From Chytriomyces cf. hyalinus JEL632 (taxonomy: Eukaryota; Chytridiomycota; Chytridiomycetes; Chytridiales; Chytriomycetaceae): a stretch of 64,000 bases of DNA. This document shows, piece after piece, positions 21,766-33,167 of this stretch; within the stretch, counting starts at the first letter, position 1, and the number at the start of each line of letters is the position of its first letter. Location: assembly GCA_025435555.1 (NCBI GenBank), contig JAIWWG010000059.1, positions 62,001-126,000 on the forward strand. The letters are read 5' to 3'. The position numbers and the translations under genes are program-made. A model generated the notes under the pieces. That model was not told the DNA's origin. It searched no databases and worked only from the letters and a program-made list of their open reading frames with translations.

Positions 21766-22775
21766 TATTTATGACTTCTTTATAAATAAATCGCAGGGTG
21801 ACATCAGACGGAGAGAAGAGGAAAGTGCTTAGTAACTTTGAACAACGAGATATTTGAAGCATGAGAAAGTTTATTCTTGTTGCAGATTCACAGTCTTGAG
21901 ATGGTTTCTTTGCATCGCCGTGGTCAGGTCTGTTTAAAAAAAAAACGCGTGAGAAAATGCCAAGACAAAGAAATGATCCCGACGTACATGTCTGGCTTCC
22001 AGACGCGGAACAAGCAATGGAAGATATTTTGCTAGTACTTCGGGGGGGTTTTCAAGAACCCCATTGCTTAGGGATATCAAACCTGCACACGTTATGGTTA
22101 AAAACCAGTTTCATAGCGGAGGATGCAAAAAGGGAAAGTATTGAAAGGTGCCTTTGGTGCCAACATTGTTGAGCAGCCGTCTTTTTGTGCCAACAGCCTC
22201 CTCTTTGACCCAGATACCCAGGTATAGGCACTTCTGGCTGAGAGACGTGCGATACTCGTTCTCAGGTGCATATATCTCACTTTCATCCGCCCTAGCCCCC
22301 CTCTGGAATCCAATGAACCTTTCCAGGTAAGGATGCACTATTAGCACAGCAACCTTGAGCAAGTGGAGGTCAAGAGGGATGCCAGTGCTGACTTGATAAG
22401 CACGGAGATTTTCCTTTGAGCGGAATCGCGGTTGAAACAAACTCATTGTTGAAACATTGCCATATCGGTCGCTTACTTGATTGATTGAGATGACGGGGTA
22501 GCATTGCATTGTGGAGCTGTCTTCTGTACTGTTGATCAGCTGTGAATGCCTCTCTTCTGTACGAATTTTTGCATTTTCCCACACCAGTCTGTGAGAACAC
22601 CCTTCATAGCATTTCACAGGGTGTACAGCACTTCTGAATTAGTTTAGACTGATTGTGTGCCAAGGACTAATGAGTTTAGAACAGGGGCTTTCCTCATTTA
22701 CCATACTTCTTTTATTTACTCTATTAGTCGACCTTGCTTCTATTTTCACAGTTTATCTCCTCACTCCCACACTCA
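21766..22775. other. Gene-poor interval with a weak minus-strand open frame
   Basis: AT-rich DNA between the phosphatase start and the 3' end of the SET gene. The longest open stretch is on the minus strand at about 22617-22111 (168 codons, only a GTG at its head). It contains no domain I recognise and lacks a good start. No confident gene. Confidence 0.45.
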
Positions 22776-24270
22776 TCAAGTATTGCATTTGATGTGCCAT
22801 TTGAGAATGTTCTGGTGGCTCTCATACACATTGAGCGCAAACAAGACCCGAACATCGTTCAGTTCACTGACACCTTCCTTCATTCTCCACCGCCTCACAG
22901 CATCCGTAGACGCAATAGTTTCGCGCAACACTTGCTCGCAAATTGCTTTCAGAAAGAAACGCGCAATTTTCTCGTTCTCTGGCGAGACCACTTCAAGCTG
23001 GCCTTGAAGTACTTTTCGCCACAGTTGCAGCTGGCTTTTAAAGTTTTGTGTGGGAACTTGACTGCATGCGTATAATCGAAGAGCGTTCATTATGCGGTAT
23101 GAATCTTGATGCAACTCCAGACCATAATCCCTTCAATCGATGAAAACATGAGTTCGAACAAATCTGGAACCAGCAAGCGCATCAACCAAACTCACCCAAG
23201 CATGGCAGCGTCTCCCAGCTCTTTCAATGCCATCGCGCGAAACCCTTTCTTTTCGCCGGGTATCTCAGTACTTGTCGATCCAAATCCACATGATCAAAAG
23301 AATTGTGCACCCACTCCTCATTCTCGCCGTCCCCCGTTTGATCGCTCTCTCGGACGGTAAATCCATATTCTGCCAGCAGAAATGCATTGTCGTGAGATCC
23401 ATAGGATATGAAGCATTCTTTGCCCCTTTCGACATCAGCCAATGTTGTAATTTCGAATGATCAGTCACTGGGTTAAAGTTTGCATGGATTCGAGCAATTG
23501 TCGAATGGTTTAAAAGATCGAGAAACGGTGCGAGCGCGATTTTGGGAGTTCCATCTAACGCTCGTTTTTGCTTTGCATTTGATGGAATTGATGTATTGAG
23601 AGTGATGCACGGCGTGTTGACTGTGTTCGAAGATCGTTGGTAAGATACGTACGTGTTGATGTCGATGCGCTTCGCCTCACCCGCATACCATCCCCATCGA
23701 TAATCCTCCTTGTCGATGGATCGAAGCAACGACACTTGCGTATAATCCTTCTCAAAAGTTTCCATCTGCTTCTTTGCTATCCGCCGCACTTGCTCAGGAA
23801 GCAGTAGGAAAAAATCAGGCGGGTAACTTGCAGCGACAGTGTCAAATGATTTCGGAGTCATGTCAAGATACGCGTTCCAAAATCCGCCCTGTTTTCTCTC
23901 TTTCTGATGCCTTTGCTCAGCCATAAATAGTGCCAGGATCGCTTGTTCGGATAGGAGCCAAATTCGAGGATCCTTGTCGAGCTTCAGAAATGCAGCAGCC
24001 TTATGGGAAGTGACAAGGAAGCGGGAGTCGATGCGGACCACCAGATCCCCGTTCTCCATTCCGCGTGTAGCCATAAGCCCGCGTCCCGTCTGAGTGCTAA
24101 GTTGTTGTTTTTCAATGTCGGATGTCTGATACAAGCCATTGTAAACGAATGTCAAGTTACCTATTCGCAAGTGTCAGCCCCGCCTTATGTCCACATTTCT
24201 CTTTCTGCATCCATTGCCGGAATTGCGCCCAGTCCGCATCGTCCTCCTCTCGCAAGACTTTCATCGTCAT
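22776..24270 (-). pseudogene. SET-domain methyltransferase (SETD3/SETD4/RKM type) with a frameshift
   Basis: Protein-lysine/histidine methyltransferase family. Exon 1 starts at ATG 24270 and splices at 24161/24096 to TGRGLMATRGMENGDLV, the N-SET GxG motif. The coding sequence continues through LAPFLDLLNHS, the family's conserved DLxNH block, and ISYGSHDNAFLLAEYGF, the C-terminal SET motif. An intron with acceptor TTGAAG places GDYGLELHQDSYRIMNALR next, typical of the substrate-binding domain, ending at 22776. One base is missing or extra at about 23463 between FNPVTDH and FEITTL, the only break. The protein would be about 460 aa if read through. Whether the indel is real or an assembly error cannot be told. 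Confidence 0.75.
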
Positions 24271-24507
24271 TTGGGATTTGTCGATAAAAAAATCAAAAAT
24301 CAACATTATTTCCTCCACACCTTTTTCCGTGACTGCTATTCCAACTTTGCAAACACCAATTAGGATTCAAACAATGAAAACTCTCCAAGAAATTCTGTTT
24401 ATTCTATTGCTTTTTTTGCTTTGGTTGAAGGCTGTTCTCGCGTTGACACGTGAACAAAGACTGCCAAAACAACGGAAAAAAGAGGTGCAGAAAACGGTTT
24501 GTCCTCA

Positions 24508-25521
24508 TCACTTTGGCGAGTAAATCTCTTCCACCTTCGCGTTGGTCTTTTGGTAGCGAGCGTTAAAGTCTTGCGCCGCTCTGAGCTTTGCAATTTGCTC
24601 AATGCTGGCAGTCATCGGCTTCTCGACAATGTACCAGTTCACGCCCTCCGTGCAGGGAGGGTACGTGAATGAGCCCGTGTATTTGGCGAAGCTGGCATCC
24701 GTAAGATGTTCCGAGATAGGGGCAAGGTTTAATTTCTCGCAGGACTTGACGTCACCGGAATAGCCTGGCAGCTATTTGTATAGATGTGTGAGTTACAGAT
24801 GCATCTTGCAGAAAAAAATTTCAAACTTACAGCCTCCAGGAACTGCTCGAACCACTCGTTGGCGTCGCCGTATTGGACCATGATGGAAACGATAGCCACA
24901 TATGTTGCCTTGCTTGTAACAAGTCTGTGTGTGAACTCCACCTCCAGCGGTGCATCTGGAAGAAAGAGAGATATAAAGTCAGAAAAGAGCTGAAAGAAAA
25001 GAACACAAGAATCTTAATCGTCCTTACATGCTCCATCAATGGTGTGCTCACTGTGACTCACGAACGCAATCTCAGTCAGAGGGAAGTCGTTGTCGTAGAG
25101 CGTGGTCTTGGCACCCCATCCACCCTTGACTTTTGGATCTGCCGAGGCGACGATGCCATGTCCATCGTTGGAGATCATAGTAGCGACCTCGATTTCCTCG
25201 CCCCAGCTGTCAGAGTCGACCGCGGGCAAATCTTCTTCAATCATCAGCTTTTCAAAAATTACATTGATGGGAGATTGCGCGGTTCTGCAGACGAAGATGA
25301 GTTAGTAAGTTTACTATGAGGAAGCTTGAATCACACACGAACCCTGTAGCGCACGATCCACACTTGTCAATCTTTCCCCAGTACTGCTCACCGGCACCAA
25401 AGTCGTAGGCTGCTGCAGGGATTTCTGCCGCTTTGGACACGTCCAGGAAGCCGTAAGTGGTGAGAGGTGTGGTACCCGCACTGGCAGCAGCGGCAAAGAA
25501 CAGAGGGATAGCGATCTTCAT
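24508..25521 (-). CDS. Secreted alpha-carbonic-anhydrase-like protein lacking zinc ligands (A)
   Basis: Four exons (25521-25343, 25284-25028, 24955-24831, 24771-24508) give 274 aa with an N-terminal signal peptide (FFAAAASAG). Alpha-CA hallmarks are present: YWGKIDKC, TAQSPINV, SHSEHTIDG, and C-terminal FTYPPCTEGVNWYIV. The three zinc histidines of active alpha-CAs are not conserved by motif alignment. The FHxH pair falls on IAFVSHSEH (Ala and Val), and the third ligand (MExH) falls on VEFT (Thr). The protein is therefore probably not a carbonic anhydrase enzyme but a secreted CA-related protein. It is head-to-head with paralogue B, 223 bp apart, suggesting a shared bidirectional promoter. 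Confidence 0.88.
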
Positions 25522-25744
25522 GGTTTGCGGGTTTTCAGAGAAGAAGGGTGCGTTGTTTGATCAAAAAAGATTTGTCAAGTTTTTTTAAAGCAGCCTATTG
25601 TTTTGTTTTTTTCGATTGATGGTTGTGTGGGAGTTTGTTTGGATACTCCTGACAATTCCGCAAACAAAGAAAAAGAAAGAAGTTGCGAATCCCTACCCCA
25701 ACCATCACACATCCAACAAAAAAAAGCTCTCCGCGACAGAAAAC
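25522..25744. promoter_or_regulatory. Bidirectional intergenic promoter region of the CA-like pair
   Basis: Only 223 bp separate the start codons of the divergent carbonic-anhydrase-like paralogues, so both promoters must lie here or overlap the genes. T-rich on the left, A-rich on the right. No specific factor site is claimed. Confidence 0.5.
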
Positions 25745-26693
25745 ATGAAAGTCATTATCGCATCTCTGCTCGTCCAGGCGTTGGCCGTCCTTGCCGCCCC
25801 AAAGTACAACACCATGACTCCGTGGTCGTACGGCGCCGGTGAAAGTCTTTGGCCAAAGATTGAAGAGTGCTGCATGGATGGGTGAGTCAATGACTTCTGT
25901 ACAAATTGTGATGTTCTATTGATCTCGCACAAACTCTCCCTCCCTGCAGTGACCGCCAATCGCCAGTCAACTTTGTGTCGGACGCGTACATGGCGCAAGG
26001 CAAACCGTACTTCCAATGGAGCGAGAAATTCCGTGGGCCCGTGACACTCAAAAACGATGGCAAGTGCGTCGAAATCAAGTTTGACAAGACCTTGCCGGGA
26101 CTTGCAGCCGCGTTCCCAGACAAGACGTACAGCAGTCTTTCTGCGGTGGATATCCACTCACCCTCTGAACACCACGTCAAGAGCAAGTGTGAGTACTCGT
26201 GTTTTTGCACTGCTTTAAAAAACGATGGAGGCTGACTACATGAAATTCAGGGTCCGATGTTGAACTTCAATTCATGTTTACAAACAAACACGGAAAGAAG
26301 GTCAAGGCCGTCAGTCTTTTGCTGGACGTTGGCGAGGAGGAAAACGCATGGCTCGCCAAGTTTTTGAAGAAGGGGGTGAGTCAATGACAAGCGCGTACAT
26401 AACGCGTTCCAATAACGTTACACACACACACCAAAAAAAAAAAGAAGGTGCCCAAGAAGGGCAAGACCATCAAATGCGGATCCATCAACGACATTTACAA
26501 GAACGACATGTTTTCCAAAATGCTTGCACAGTTGGACTACTACAGCTACCTCGGCTCTGAAACCGAGCCCCCATGCACTGAGAACGTGGAATGGTTCGTG
26601 GCCAAGAAGTGCCTGTCAATCAGTCTGGCCCAGCTTGAGATGCTGAAGGAGGTCACCATGTACAACGCGCGCAACAGCAGAGCTGACCTTTGA
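25745..26693 (+). CDS. Secreted alpha-carbonic-anhydrase-like protein lacking zinc ligands (B)
   Basis: Four exons (25745-25881, 25950-26188, 26251-26375, 26448-26693) join in frame to 248 aa. Signal peptide 1-18 (IIASLLVQALAVLAA). Alpha-CA landmarks are SYGAGESLWPKIEECC, RQSPVNF, VDIHSPSEHH and YLGSETEPPCTENVEWFV. By motif alignment the first zinc His is Asp (VDIH in place of FHFH), the second is retained, and the third is Gln (VELQ in place of MExH). Zinc binding and CO2 hydration are thus unlikely. The paralogue next door has lost all three, so the pair diverged after or during loss of catalysis. The role is unknown. Confidence 0.88.
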
Positions 26694-26860
26694 AAAGCCG
26701 TCTTGGCTCTGGATCGGACAATAGAATTTAAAGTTCCCGTATTTTTGTCTCGAGAGTTTCTTGGAATAAAAAGTATAGACTGGGATGTGAAAGAATGTTG
26801 ATGTTTGCGCCTCGGATTCGTCGAATAAAAATAAACAAATCGAAAGCATAAATATTCACG

Positions 26861-28907
26861 ATGGCATCGACCCTCGCCCTCAACACCACATCCCAAGCTA
26901 CAAATCCCCTATCCAGCCAGATTTCAAAAGAGGCGCAAAATTACTGGCTCGCATGGATGGATCAAGAAGAGGGCGAGAACCTGGCGAGCGCCATTGTCGA
27001 GGGCATTGTTGCTCGTGGACAAGAAGTGCTGTTTGAGAAGCACATTGAGAGCCAGGTTCTTCCTTATGCTGTTGGATTCGCGAAAGGGACGCTGCTGAAG
27101 ATCGTGGAGGTGTGTGTGTGTGGGTGCGCAGAGTTAGTTCCTTTGTTTCGAACTAAACGACAGCTTCGTTCTTTCAGTGGCAATTTTTTCGACGCGATTC
27201 TGGGGAAATCAAGCCGGAGACGTGGCTGGCCGATGAAGGTGAAGACTGTTTTGACTTGGGAAGGCAAAGGTGGAACTTACTTTAACACGCACACATACAC
27301 AACTGCGACAGAGCCAAAACCAGCAGTCATCGATTCATGGGCTCGCGGCGCAATCCCAGTCAAAAAACGGCCAGTGTCGATGGCGCACACGCAACAGAAG
27401 TTGAACAGCGAAGTCGAACGTTCCCTGAGACAGTCCGTCTTCTCAAACAGTGACGATAATTTAGTCCAAAGCAGCGAAGGACATGGTGGGCTGTCGCTTG
27501 GGTCTGCGGGAATTGGTGGTGGAACGGAGAAGCGGACGAGCGCTGCTTCTTTGGCTTCGAATTCACGGAAGGTGATGCGTTTTTCTTCCGTACCGGAGAA
27601 GGATTCACTCACACGACTCCATATGCAGTCGAAATCACAAAATCTGGGGCACGCAGCATCTGGATCCCGAATCCTTCAGAAATCTGGCTCAGCAGCACTC
27701 GCTGGCGCACCCGCAAACGTCCGTCGAGGAATGCTCGAAGCGAACGAAGAAGGGCCCATCTCTGCCGCCGTGGCCGCCGAACGCGCAATTGTTCAGGTAG
27801 AACGCCTTTGTATCCAATCGGTTATTCTCCTCTTAACCGAGATACCTTTCACTTTCACAAGGAAAACAAAAAAACTGCCACAAAGATACAAACCCTTGAA
27901 CGCGAGGGTGTCAAAACAGAAGTTGGGTACGATGCAGATGGTAGAATATTACTCGTGAAGCGGGCAGGCGCCAACCGTCTCTTGACGCAGGGGTGAGTTT
28001 CTCACGTGCGGTACTCGCCGATTCATGCTCACCCAGATGCACAGGGTGAAGGCAGCCATTGTGAAACCTGACCCACCCCAGCCAGTTGCACCGGCCACTC
28101 AAAAAGGATCTCGAAAACCGCCAACCTTTACGAACGCCATAAAACAGAAATCAGTGACGAGGAAACCACGCGCACATCTTCCGGTGGGAGCAGACAGCCA
28201 AGTGACCATAAGCAGAACCACGGTTGGTTTACTCAGCCAATCGAGTCTCGCCTCGGCGGTTGTGCACGAAATTGGCGCGACTCAGAACAACGGAATTGCT
28301 GGGACTGGATTTCTTCCTGACACCACGCTGGACATACCATCGCTGGTTCGAAAACGTCTTTTCTCTGTTTCTGGGGAGTATTCTTACATCGTTGATTAAT
28401 TTAGGCAGAGACAATGCGCCTTGCTCCCGGCGTTACTCTCAGACAAGGTGACGTTGTAAAAAAGGGCCCGAGTAGAAAGGTGATGTAAATTCTCGCTCCT
28501 TCGATGTACCCATTCACTGACTTTTCCAACAGCTTCAGCAACGCATGAATGCGGAATCTACACCAAAACTGAACGAAGGCACGCAGAACAGTGGATACAT
28601 CCTCGCAACATCGTCCTTTAAATCCCAGTCGAGCAAACACACGGTACGGAGGGGGACATCCGCGACATCAGCAGCTGCAACAGATGACGACCCAGTGCTG
28701 AAATCCGTTTTGAGCAAGGCAAAACCAACGTTCCGGCCGATACCGTTCCCGGCTCTTGGCTTGAGAGGCGAAGATGCTGGAGATTCGAATGTAAGAAGAA
28801 CCGAGTTTGTTTTCATGGCAATGAATCTGAGATTTCATGGTAAACAGCAGGTATATCCAAAGCTGCCGGACATTAAAGGAGAGGAGAGAAGAGTGGAAGC
28901 TCAGTAG
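26861..28907 (+). CDS. C2orf81-like (DUF4639) protein, probable cilium/flagellum-linked
   Basis: Eight exons (26861-27109, 27178-27238, 27312-27796, 27862-27992, 28045-28345, 28405-28479, 28533-28790, 28848-28907) join in frame to 539 aa. The N-terminal block DQEEGENLASAIVEGIVARG, then LKIVEWQFFRRDSGE across the first splice and DEEPKPAVIDSWARGAIPV across the second, resembles vertebrate C2orf81 as I remember it (EEGED, ITEWRFLARDEGE, DSWAQGSVPV). A later conserved-looking block is MRLAPGVTLRQGD. The middle is Ser-rich and disordered. The function of C2orf81 is poorly known, with occurrence mainly in ciliated lineages; a role in the zoospore flagellum is inference. Confidence 0.8.
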
Positions 28908-29004
28908 AAAAACGCGTTGCAGCGCGTGATAATAAAGGCGTGTGCAAATAGTCATCGATGTCTTGATGCAATCTGTCAAACTTTTATTCTTGAATAACGC
29001 ATCT

Positions 29005-30557
29005 TTACTGCCCATGTCCTGCGGCCCAAACACCAACCAATGATCCAGCCGCACCCCCCGTTCTCTGGGACACCATCACAGCATCAATCTGCGTCAACTG
29101 CGGCATGGCCAGCTGCACTTTCAACCGATATGTACCCCCTGCAGCCTCTTGCAACGGATTTCCTTCAAGATAGAGTGTTGTCAATGTAGGTTTCACTTTA
29201 ACTCCCAGCTGTTCCTCGAATGAGGGGTCATTGAGAGTTGGAATCAAATTATGATTTGCCTGACGAACGTTGCTATGTGGATTAGATTTGAATTGTGTAA
29301 TCGTCGGCGTGATTCACTCACCCACAACTCTTCTAAAACGACACAATTTTCGAATCCTTCAATTTTCGGAATCCGGTTTGTGCCCACATCAATGATTCGC
29401 ACGCTCTTGAGACCTTCGAGACCTTCCAAACGCGTGATTCCGTTATGCGACAGATACAATTCTTCTAAATTCTCGAGCGCTAAAAGTCCCTCGATTTTAA
29501 CTAGCCGGTTGCTCTGAAAAAGGGTAAATCCATTGCATTTAGAATCTGCTGGAATCTGCTTCTGTAAACAATACACATACCTGAATACTCATCATTTTCA
29601 GTTTTGTGAGTTTATCCAAGTTTTCGATTTTGGTGAGTTTGTTTTTGCCGAGCCACAGTTGTTCCAGGTTCACAAGCGTGTCGAGGTTTTCAATTTTCTA
29701 GCGTTGATATAAAAGTCAGCTTTTCGCGGTTCACGGCAGCAGATGATACATAAGGCCGCATACCCTCAACCGATTCGCGCCCAGCTCCAAATTCGTGAGC
29801 AAGGTCAAATTTGGAATATGTTGAATCTTGGATATTTTGTTTGCGGCAAAATACAAGTCTTTTAAATGCACAAGATGGTTCACATTCTTGATTTCGCGAA
29901 TCTTGTTGAAAGAGAGATCGAGCGAACTGTTTTCAAATCCCCAAAGAAGCAAAAACAAATGGTTTTAGGGCAGTGATCTAAAATAGGGGTCGTTATTATT
30001 CACGTACGTCAAATTTGGAACAGTTTCCAGATTTTCGGCGACAGAGATTCGATTGTCATACAAATCCAGTTCTTCGAGAACGGGCATGTCGTTGAAACCA
30101 ATGATTTTGGGGATCAGGTTTTGTCTGAGGCCAAGGAACTATATAAGACACCTTTGAGTTCTACGCAGATACATACTAGTAAACTTTATACCTTCAGATT
30201 CTTGAACCGCGAGAAATCCAGTGGTTCCAAGTCTTTAATGCGCGCATGCGTAAAGTCGAGATCATCGGCGTCAATCGAAACGTCCTTCATAATATCTGTT
30301 CTGCTGCTCAGTGAACTTCGAACAATTATACGAGAATGGATCACAGAGCACACACCCTCGGCTGAGTCATCGCCATCCTGACCAGGGTCCTCCGCATCAC
30401 TGTGGTCAGAGTTGTCTCCTTCGTTGTTTATCAGAGTCGGCTGTGTCGAGAGAACGGCTGTGCCATCATCGCTGCGAGTGTTTGCAGTAGCTGCGCTGAC
30501 AGTGACTTTGCCAAATGTGTGAATGACAGTGTCGCTGTCAGGTCCGGTCATGTTCAT
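29005..30557 (-). CDS. SDS22: Protein phosphatase 1 regulatory subunit Sds22 (PPP1R7), leucine-rich repeats
   Basis: Nuclear/cytoplasmic PP1-binding LRR protein. The start ATG at 30557 opens an acidic N-terminus (AEDPGQDGDDSAEG). About ten 22-residue leucine-rich repeats of the SDS22 type follow across at least six short exons: LYFAANKISKIQHIPNLT, LELGANRL, LYLSHNGITRLEGLEGLK, IIDVGTNRIPKIEGFEN. The LRR cap LTTLYLEGNPLQ precedes a C-terminal PQLTQIDA segment typical of Sds22. Introns interrupt repeats at different phases, and the first intron (about 30350-30300) has two or three possible splice choices. It should recruit Glc7/PP1; all visible repeats look intact. Confidence 0.92.
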
Positions 30558-31114
30558 TTATTTTTACGCTATATTTTTCGAGCCTTTCGCTTCCACGACT
30601 TTTGGCTCACACCGCTCCTCGCATCGCACGTCAGCTGAGCAAGGCGGATCCATCCAGGCATACTTGGTCGAGTGCGAGCCATAAAAACCGCCTTTAAAAT
30701 ATGGTATAAAGTCGCTCTTCTCTTTTTGGAAATCAAAAAGAAATCATCTTAAAAATCCGCCGTCACTCCTTCCGTTGACGTCGGAACGACGAACAGCAAT
30801 GGCCGCGCACCTCCTCTGGACTCCTCTGGAGGTCTCCTCCCAGCAGTATTCCATCGACTTTCTCCCTCTCTTCCTTGCCTCTCTCTCCCTCTGCTATGAT
30901 GACCAAACCTGAGAACAAACAGTCAGAACCGCTAATCTGATTCTTCTTGAAGATATTTGTTCCGATTTGATACTGAGCTACTCTCCCTCCTATACCTCTT
31001 TCTCTGTTCCTTGTGCAATCTTGTGGCAGTAAAGCCCTGTCTTAATCTTTTGATGCACCATGTCGGCAACCAGTTGCAACATGTCGCAAGAGATGAAAAC
31101 AAAAACACATCCGC
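30558..31114. other. Intergenic, CT-rich upstream region of SDS22
   Basis: Contains CTCTGGACTCCTCTGGAGGTCTCC with internal inverted symmetry near 30812-30836, and a CTCTCCCTCT-rich stretch to about 31000. No gene is supported. Confidence 0.55.
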
Positions 31115-32175
31115 TTAAGATTCTTCCATTTTACTATCGTCATTGTAGGCGCCCTCCTCGTCGTCATCTCCAGTCGCTTCTGCACCGGAAGCACCGCCCT
31201 TTCTTCGGCCAGCCGAACCAAAAACGTCCTCCTCCTCTTCTTCACCCTCTTCCCCTCCCTCCCCATTCGCTAATAAACTTGCATTGCTGCCGCCCTCATC
31301 TTTGCGCACCTTCTTGATACTCCGTGCTGATGAATCGTCGCCATCATTTTCAATCGCATCCTTCATTGTGTAAATGGCGCTGACGACATTGTGCAGCAGA
31401 GTCTTACGGTACGCATAGCTTTGGACGAGTCGTTGCTGTGTTTGTTGGAGAGCCAGGATCTCTTCCCTCAAAGTGGCCATGTTTCTGAGTTTGAATTCCA
31501 TCAACACCCGCGAGATAGTGAATAGGAAACAGAAAACGCCGCACCTTTCGGACTCCTCGCGGCTCGGTAGTTCGAGACACTTTCTGGCGACTGCGTCGTA
31601 CTCTGTCTTTCGCTTCGCAGCTGTCTGCTCTTGGACCTGTTTTATTTGAGATGGATCAACATGGACATCAAGCATCGGACATCTAACAGAGTATATGACG
31701 TTGAAAGTCAAGATGAATCGTTACCAGCATCACTTTCAGCTCTTCAATGTCTGCCTTCGCAGCTTGGATGCCGTCCTGGACTGAGCACAGATCCGATGCA
31801 AAATGCGACTGCTGCACGCCATTCATTTCGCGCATTTGCTTTTGTTTGCGTACAGACAGTTCGAACGCGGCCAAGTCGGTCGAGAACAGCTCGAACGCTT
31901 CTCTGAAGGAATCAAACACGGGAAACAGATGGATTAGAGCCAGGAAAGAAGATACAAACGAGAAGAAGAAGACGAATAGAAGAATGTACCTGGCACTGCT
32001 GTCCTTTCCTCCCTTCGCTTCGACGGCCTTTCTCAGCGTTTCGAAACGCTTCACAATCTTTCGAAGCGGCCGATTGTCGAGCGCAATTCGGTTACGAATG
32101 ACCGCGTCTGTTTCGAATACGAATGAGCCAGAATCATCCAAACAGAGAGACCGAACCTTCTGTCGCTGCGTCCAT
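31115..32175 (-). CDS. THOC7: THO complex subunit 7 (mRNA export)
   Basis: Subunit of the nuclear THO/TREX complex coupling transcription to mRNA export. Five exons (32175-32157, 32107-31990, 31902-31725, 31636-31545, 31484-31115) join in frame to 258 aa. The tiny first exon encodes MDAATE and continues as DAVIRNRIALDNRPL, the family N-terminus. Then comes a long coiled coil: FSTDLAAFELSVRKQ, IQAAKADIEELKVML, KRKTEYDAVARKCLELPSR and LREEILALQQTQQ, matching the THOC7 order. The C-terminal tail is acidic (GEEGEEEEEDVFGSAGRR and DDDEEGAYNDD), longer than in animals. It is head-to-head with the deneddylase locus, about 50 bp away. Confidence 0.9.
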
Positions 32176-32225
32176 TTGGAGATGTTATTTAAATATTTAT
32201 TCAACCGTTATTTATTTACGCATAG

Positions 32226-33035
32226 ACGACGTTGCCAGTCTCTGCGATGCTAGCCTCCGTTCAAGTGATGTCCATCAATCAACGGACCTCACTGGATTAA
32301 CTATGCCGTTATCGCTTACGCGTTCGAACTGCTTCTCCCACTCGAAAAGAACCCATCATCCACCATCCTCATGACCCCGGCAGTTGCACATCTGCTTGTC
32401 AATCTAGACCAAGAAAGCGCTCTCGGATTATCCGCTTCCATGTCTTTGGACAAGGCCGAAACTGCTTTTATCCCCGTCAACGATTCAATCGACCTTGAGT
32501 CACCCGGTGGAAGTCATTGGAGCTTGTTGGTTTACAGTCGTACGGCGAATGCGTTCTTTTATTATGGTATGCATTGTCGTGGTTTTTCTTGACATGTCTA
32601 TGCGACGCGCTGACGATTCGCAGACTCGCTCAACAAGTACAATATTTCCGCTGCAAAGAGAGTCCACCAGCGATTCGCCAAACTAGTACAAAAGCACGAA
32701 TGAGACGGTGAGATTTCGAAAAATCTGACTTCATTCATATGCACAGGCTTACCCGAAACGGGCCTCCGTCACCGAAAATCGATTCAAAAGAAGCTTCGTC
32801 ATTGCAATGACGTACACGCCGCAATCGTAGCCATTGATTTGCGCTTGGACGTCCATTTCTTGAAAGAATGGAATGGCTGAGATGTGGCGAATCAGAGAAT
32901 CAGAGAACGGTGATCAAAGCCAAGCCTGCGGCGCATGCGGACTTGTCTGCCACCAGAAACTGTTGCCAAGGCGCGTGTGTGGTTGTATGAAAAGGTGGCG
33001 GAGAATGCAAGGATAAGGGGTTTCTTGTTGTTGCA
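32226..33035 (+). pseudogene. SENP8/NEDP1-type deneddylase broken by a small inversion
   Basis: The plus strand carries the first half of a Ulp1-fold (C48) protease: VASLCDASLRSSDV, GPHWINYAVIAYAFELL, FIPVNDS, GGSHWSLLVYSR (catalytic His) and, after a 59-nt intron, YYDSLNKYN (catalytic Asp). A one-base frame break lies at about 32280 between SSDV and GPHW, and no start ATG is visible. The Cys half, VQAQINGYDCGVYVIAMTKL (Gln and catalytic Cys), lies on the minus strand at about 32843-32743 with its own GTAAGC donor. A possible C-terminal exon is again on the plus strand (TVAKARVWLYEKVAENA, about 32959-33010). A roughly 200-bp internal inversion explains this. As written the gene cannot make an active enzyme. 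Confidence 0.75.
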
Positions 33036-33167
33036 TTGATGTTGTCAAAGTCTTGGGATTCATGCATGTTTTAGGATCATGCATTCAACGCTCTCGACTA
33101 AAACCATTTGTATTTATGAGACTTAAGGATTCAAAAAAACAAGTTTCATCCCTTTCCCATCCCCCCA

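Noticed and set aside
22111-22617. A 168-codon minus-strand open frame
   Set aside because: Begins with GTG, no family recognised, no obvious start or poly(A) context. Kept only as a note in the interval description.
23090-23250. In-frame TGA in the SET gene near the GDYGLELHQ block
   Set aside because: An intron with donor GTGAGT and acceptor TTGAAG removes it and restores the family pattern, so no stop or recoding is needed there.
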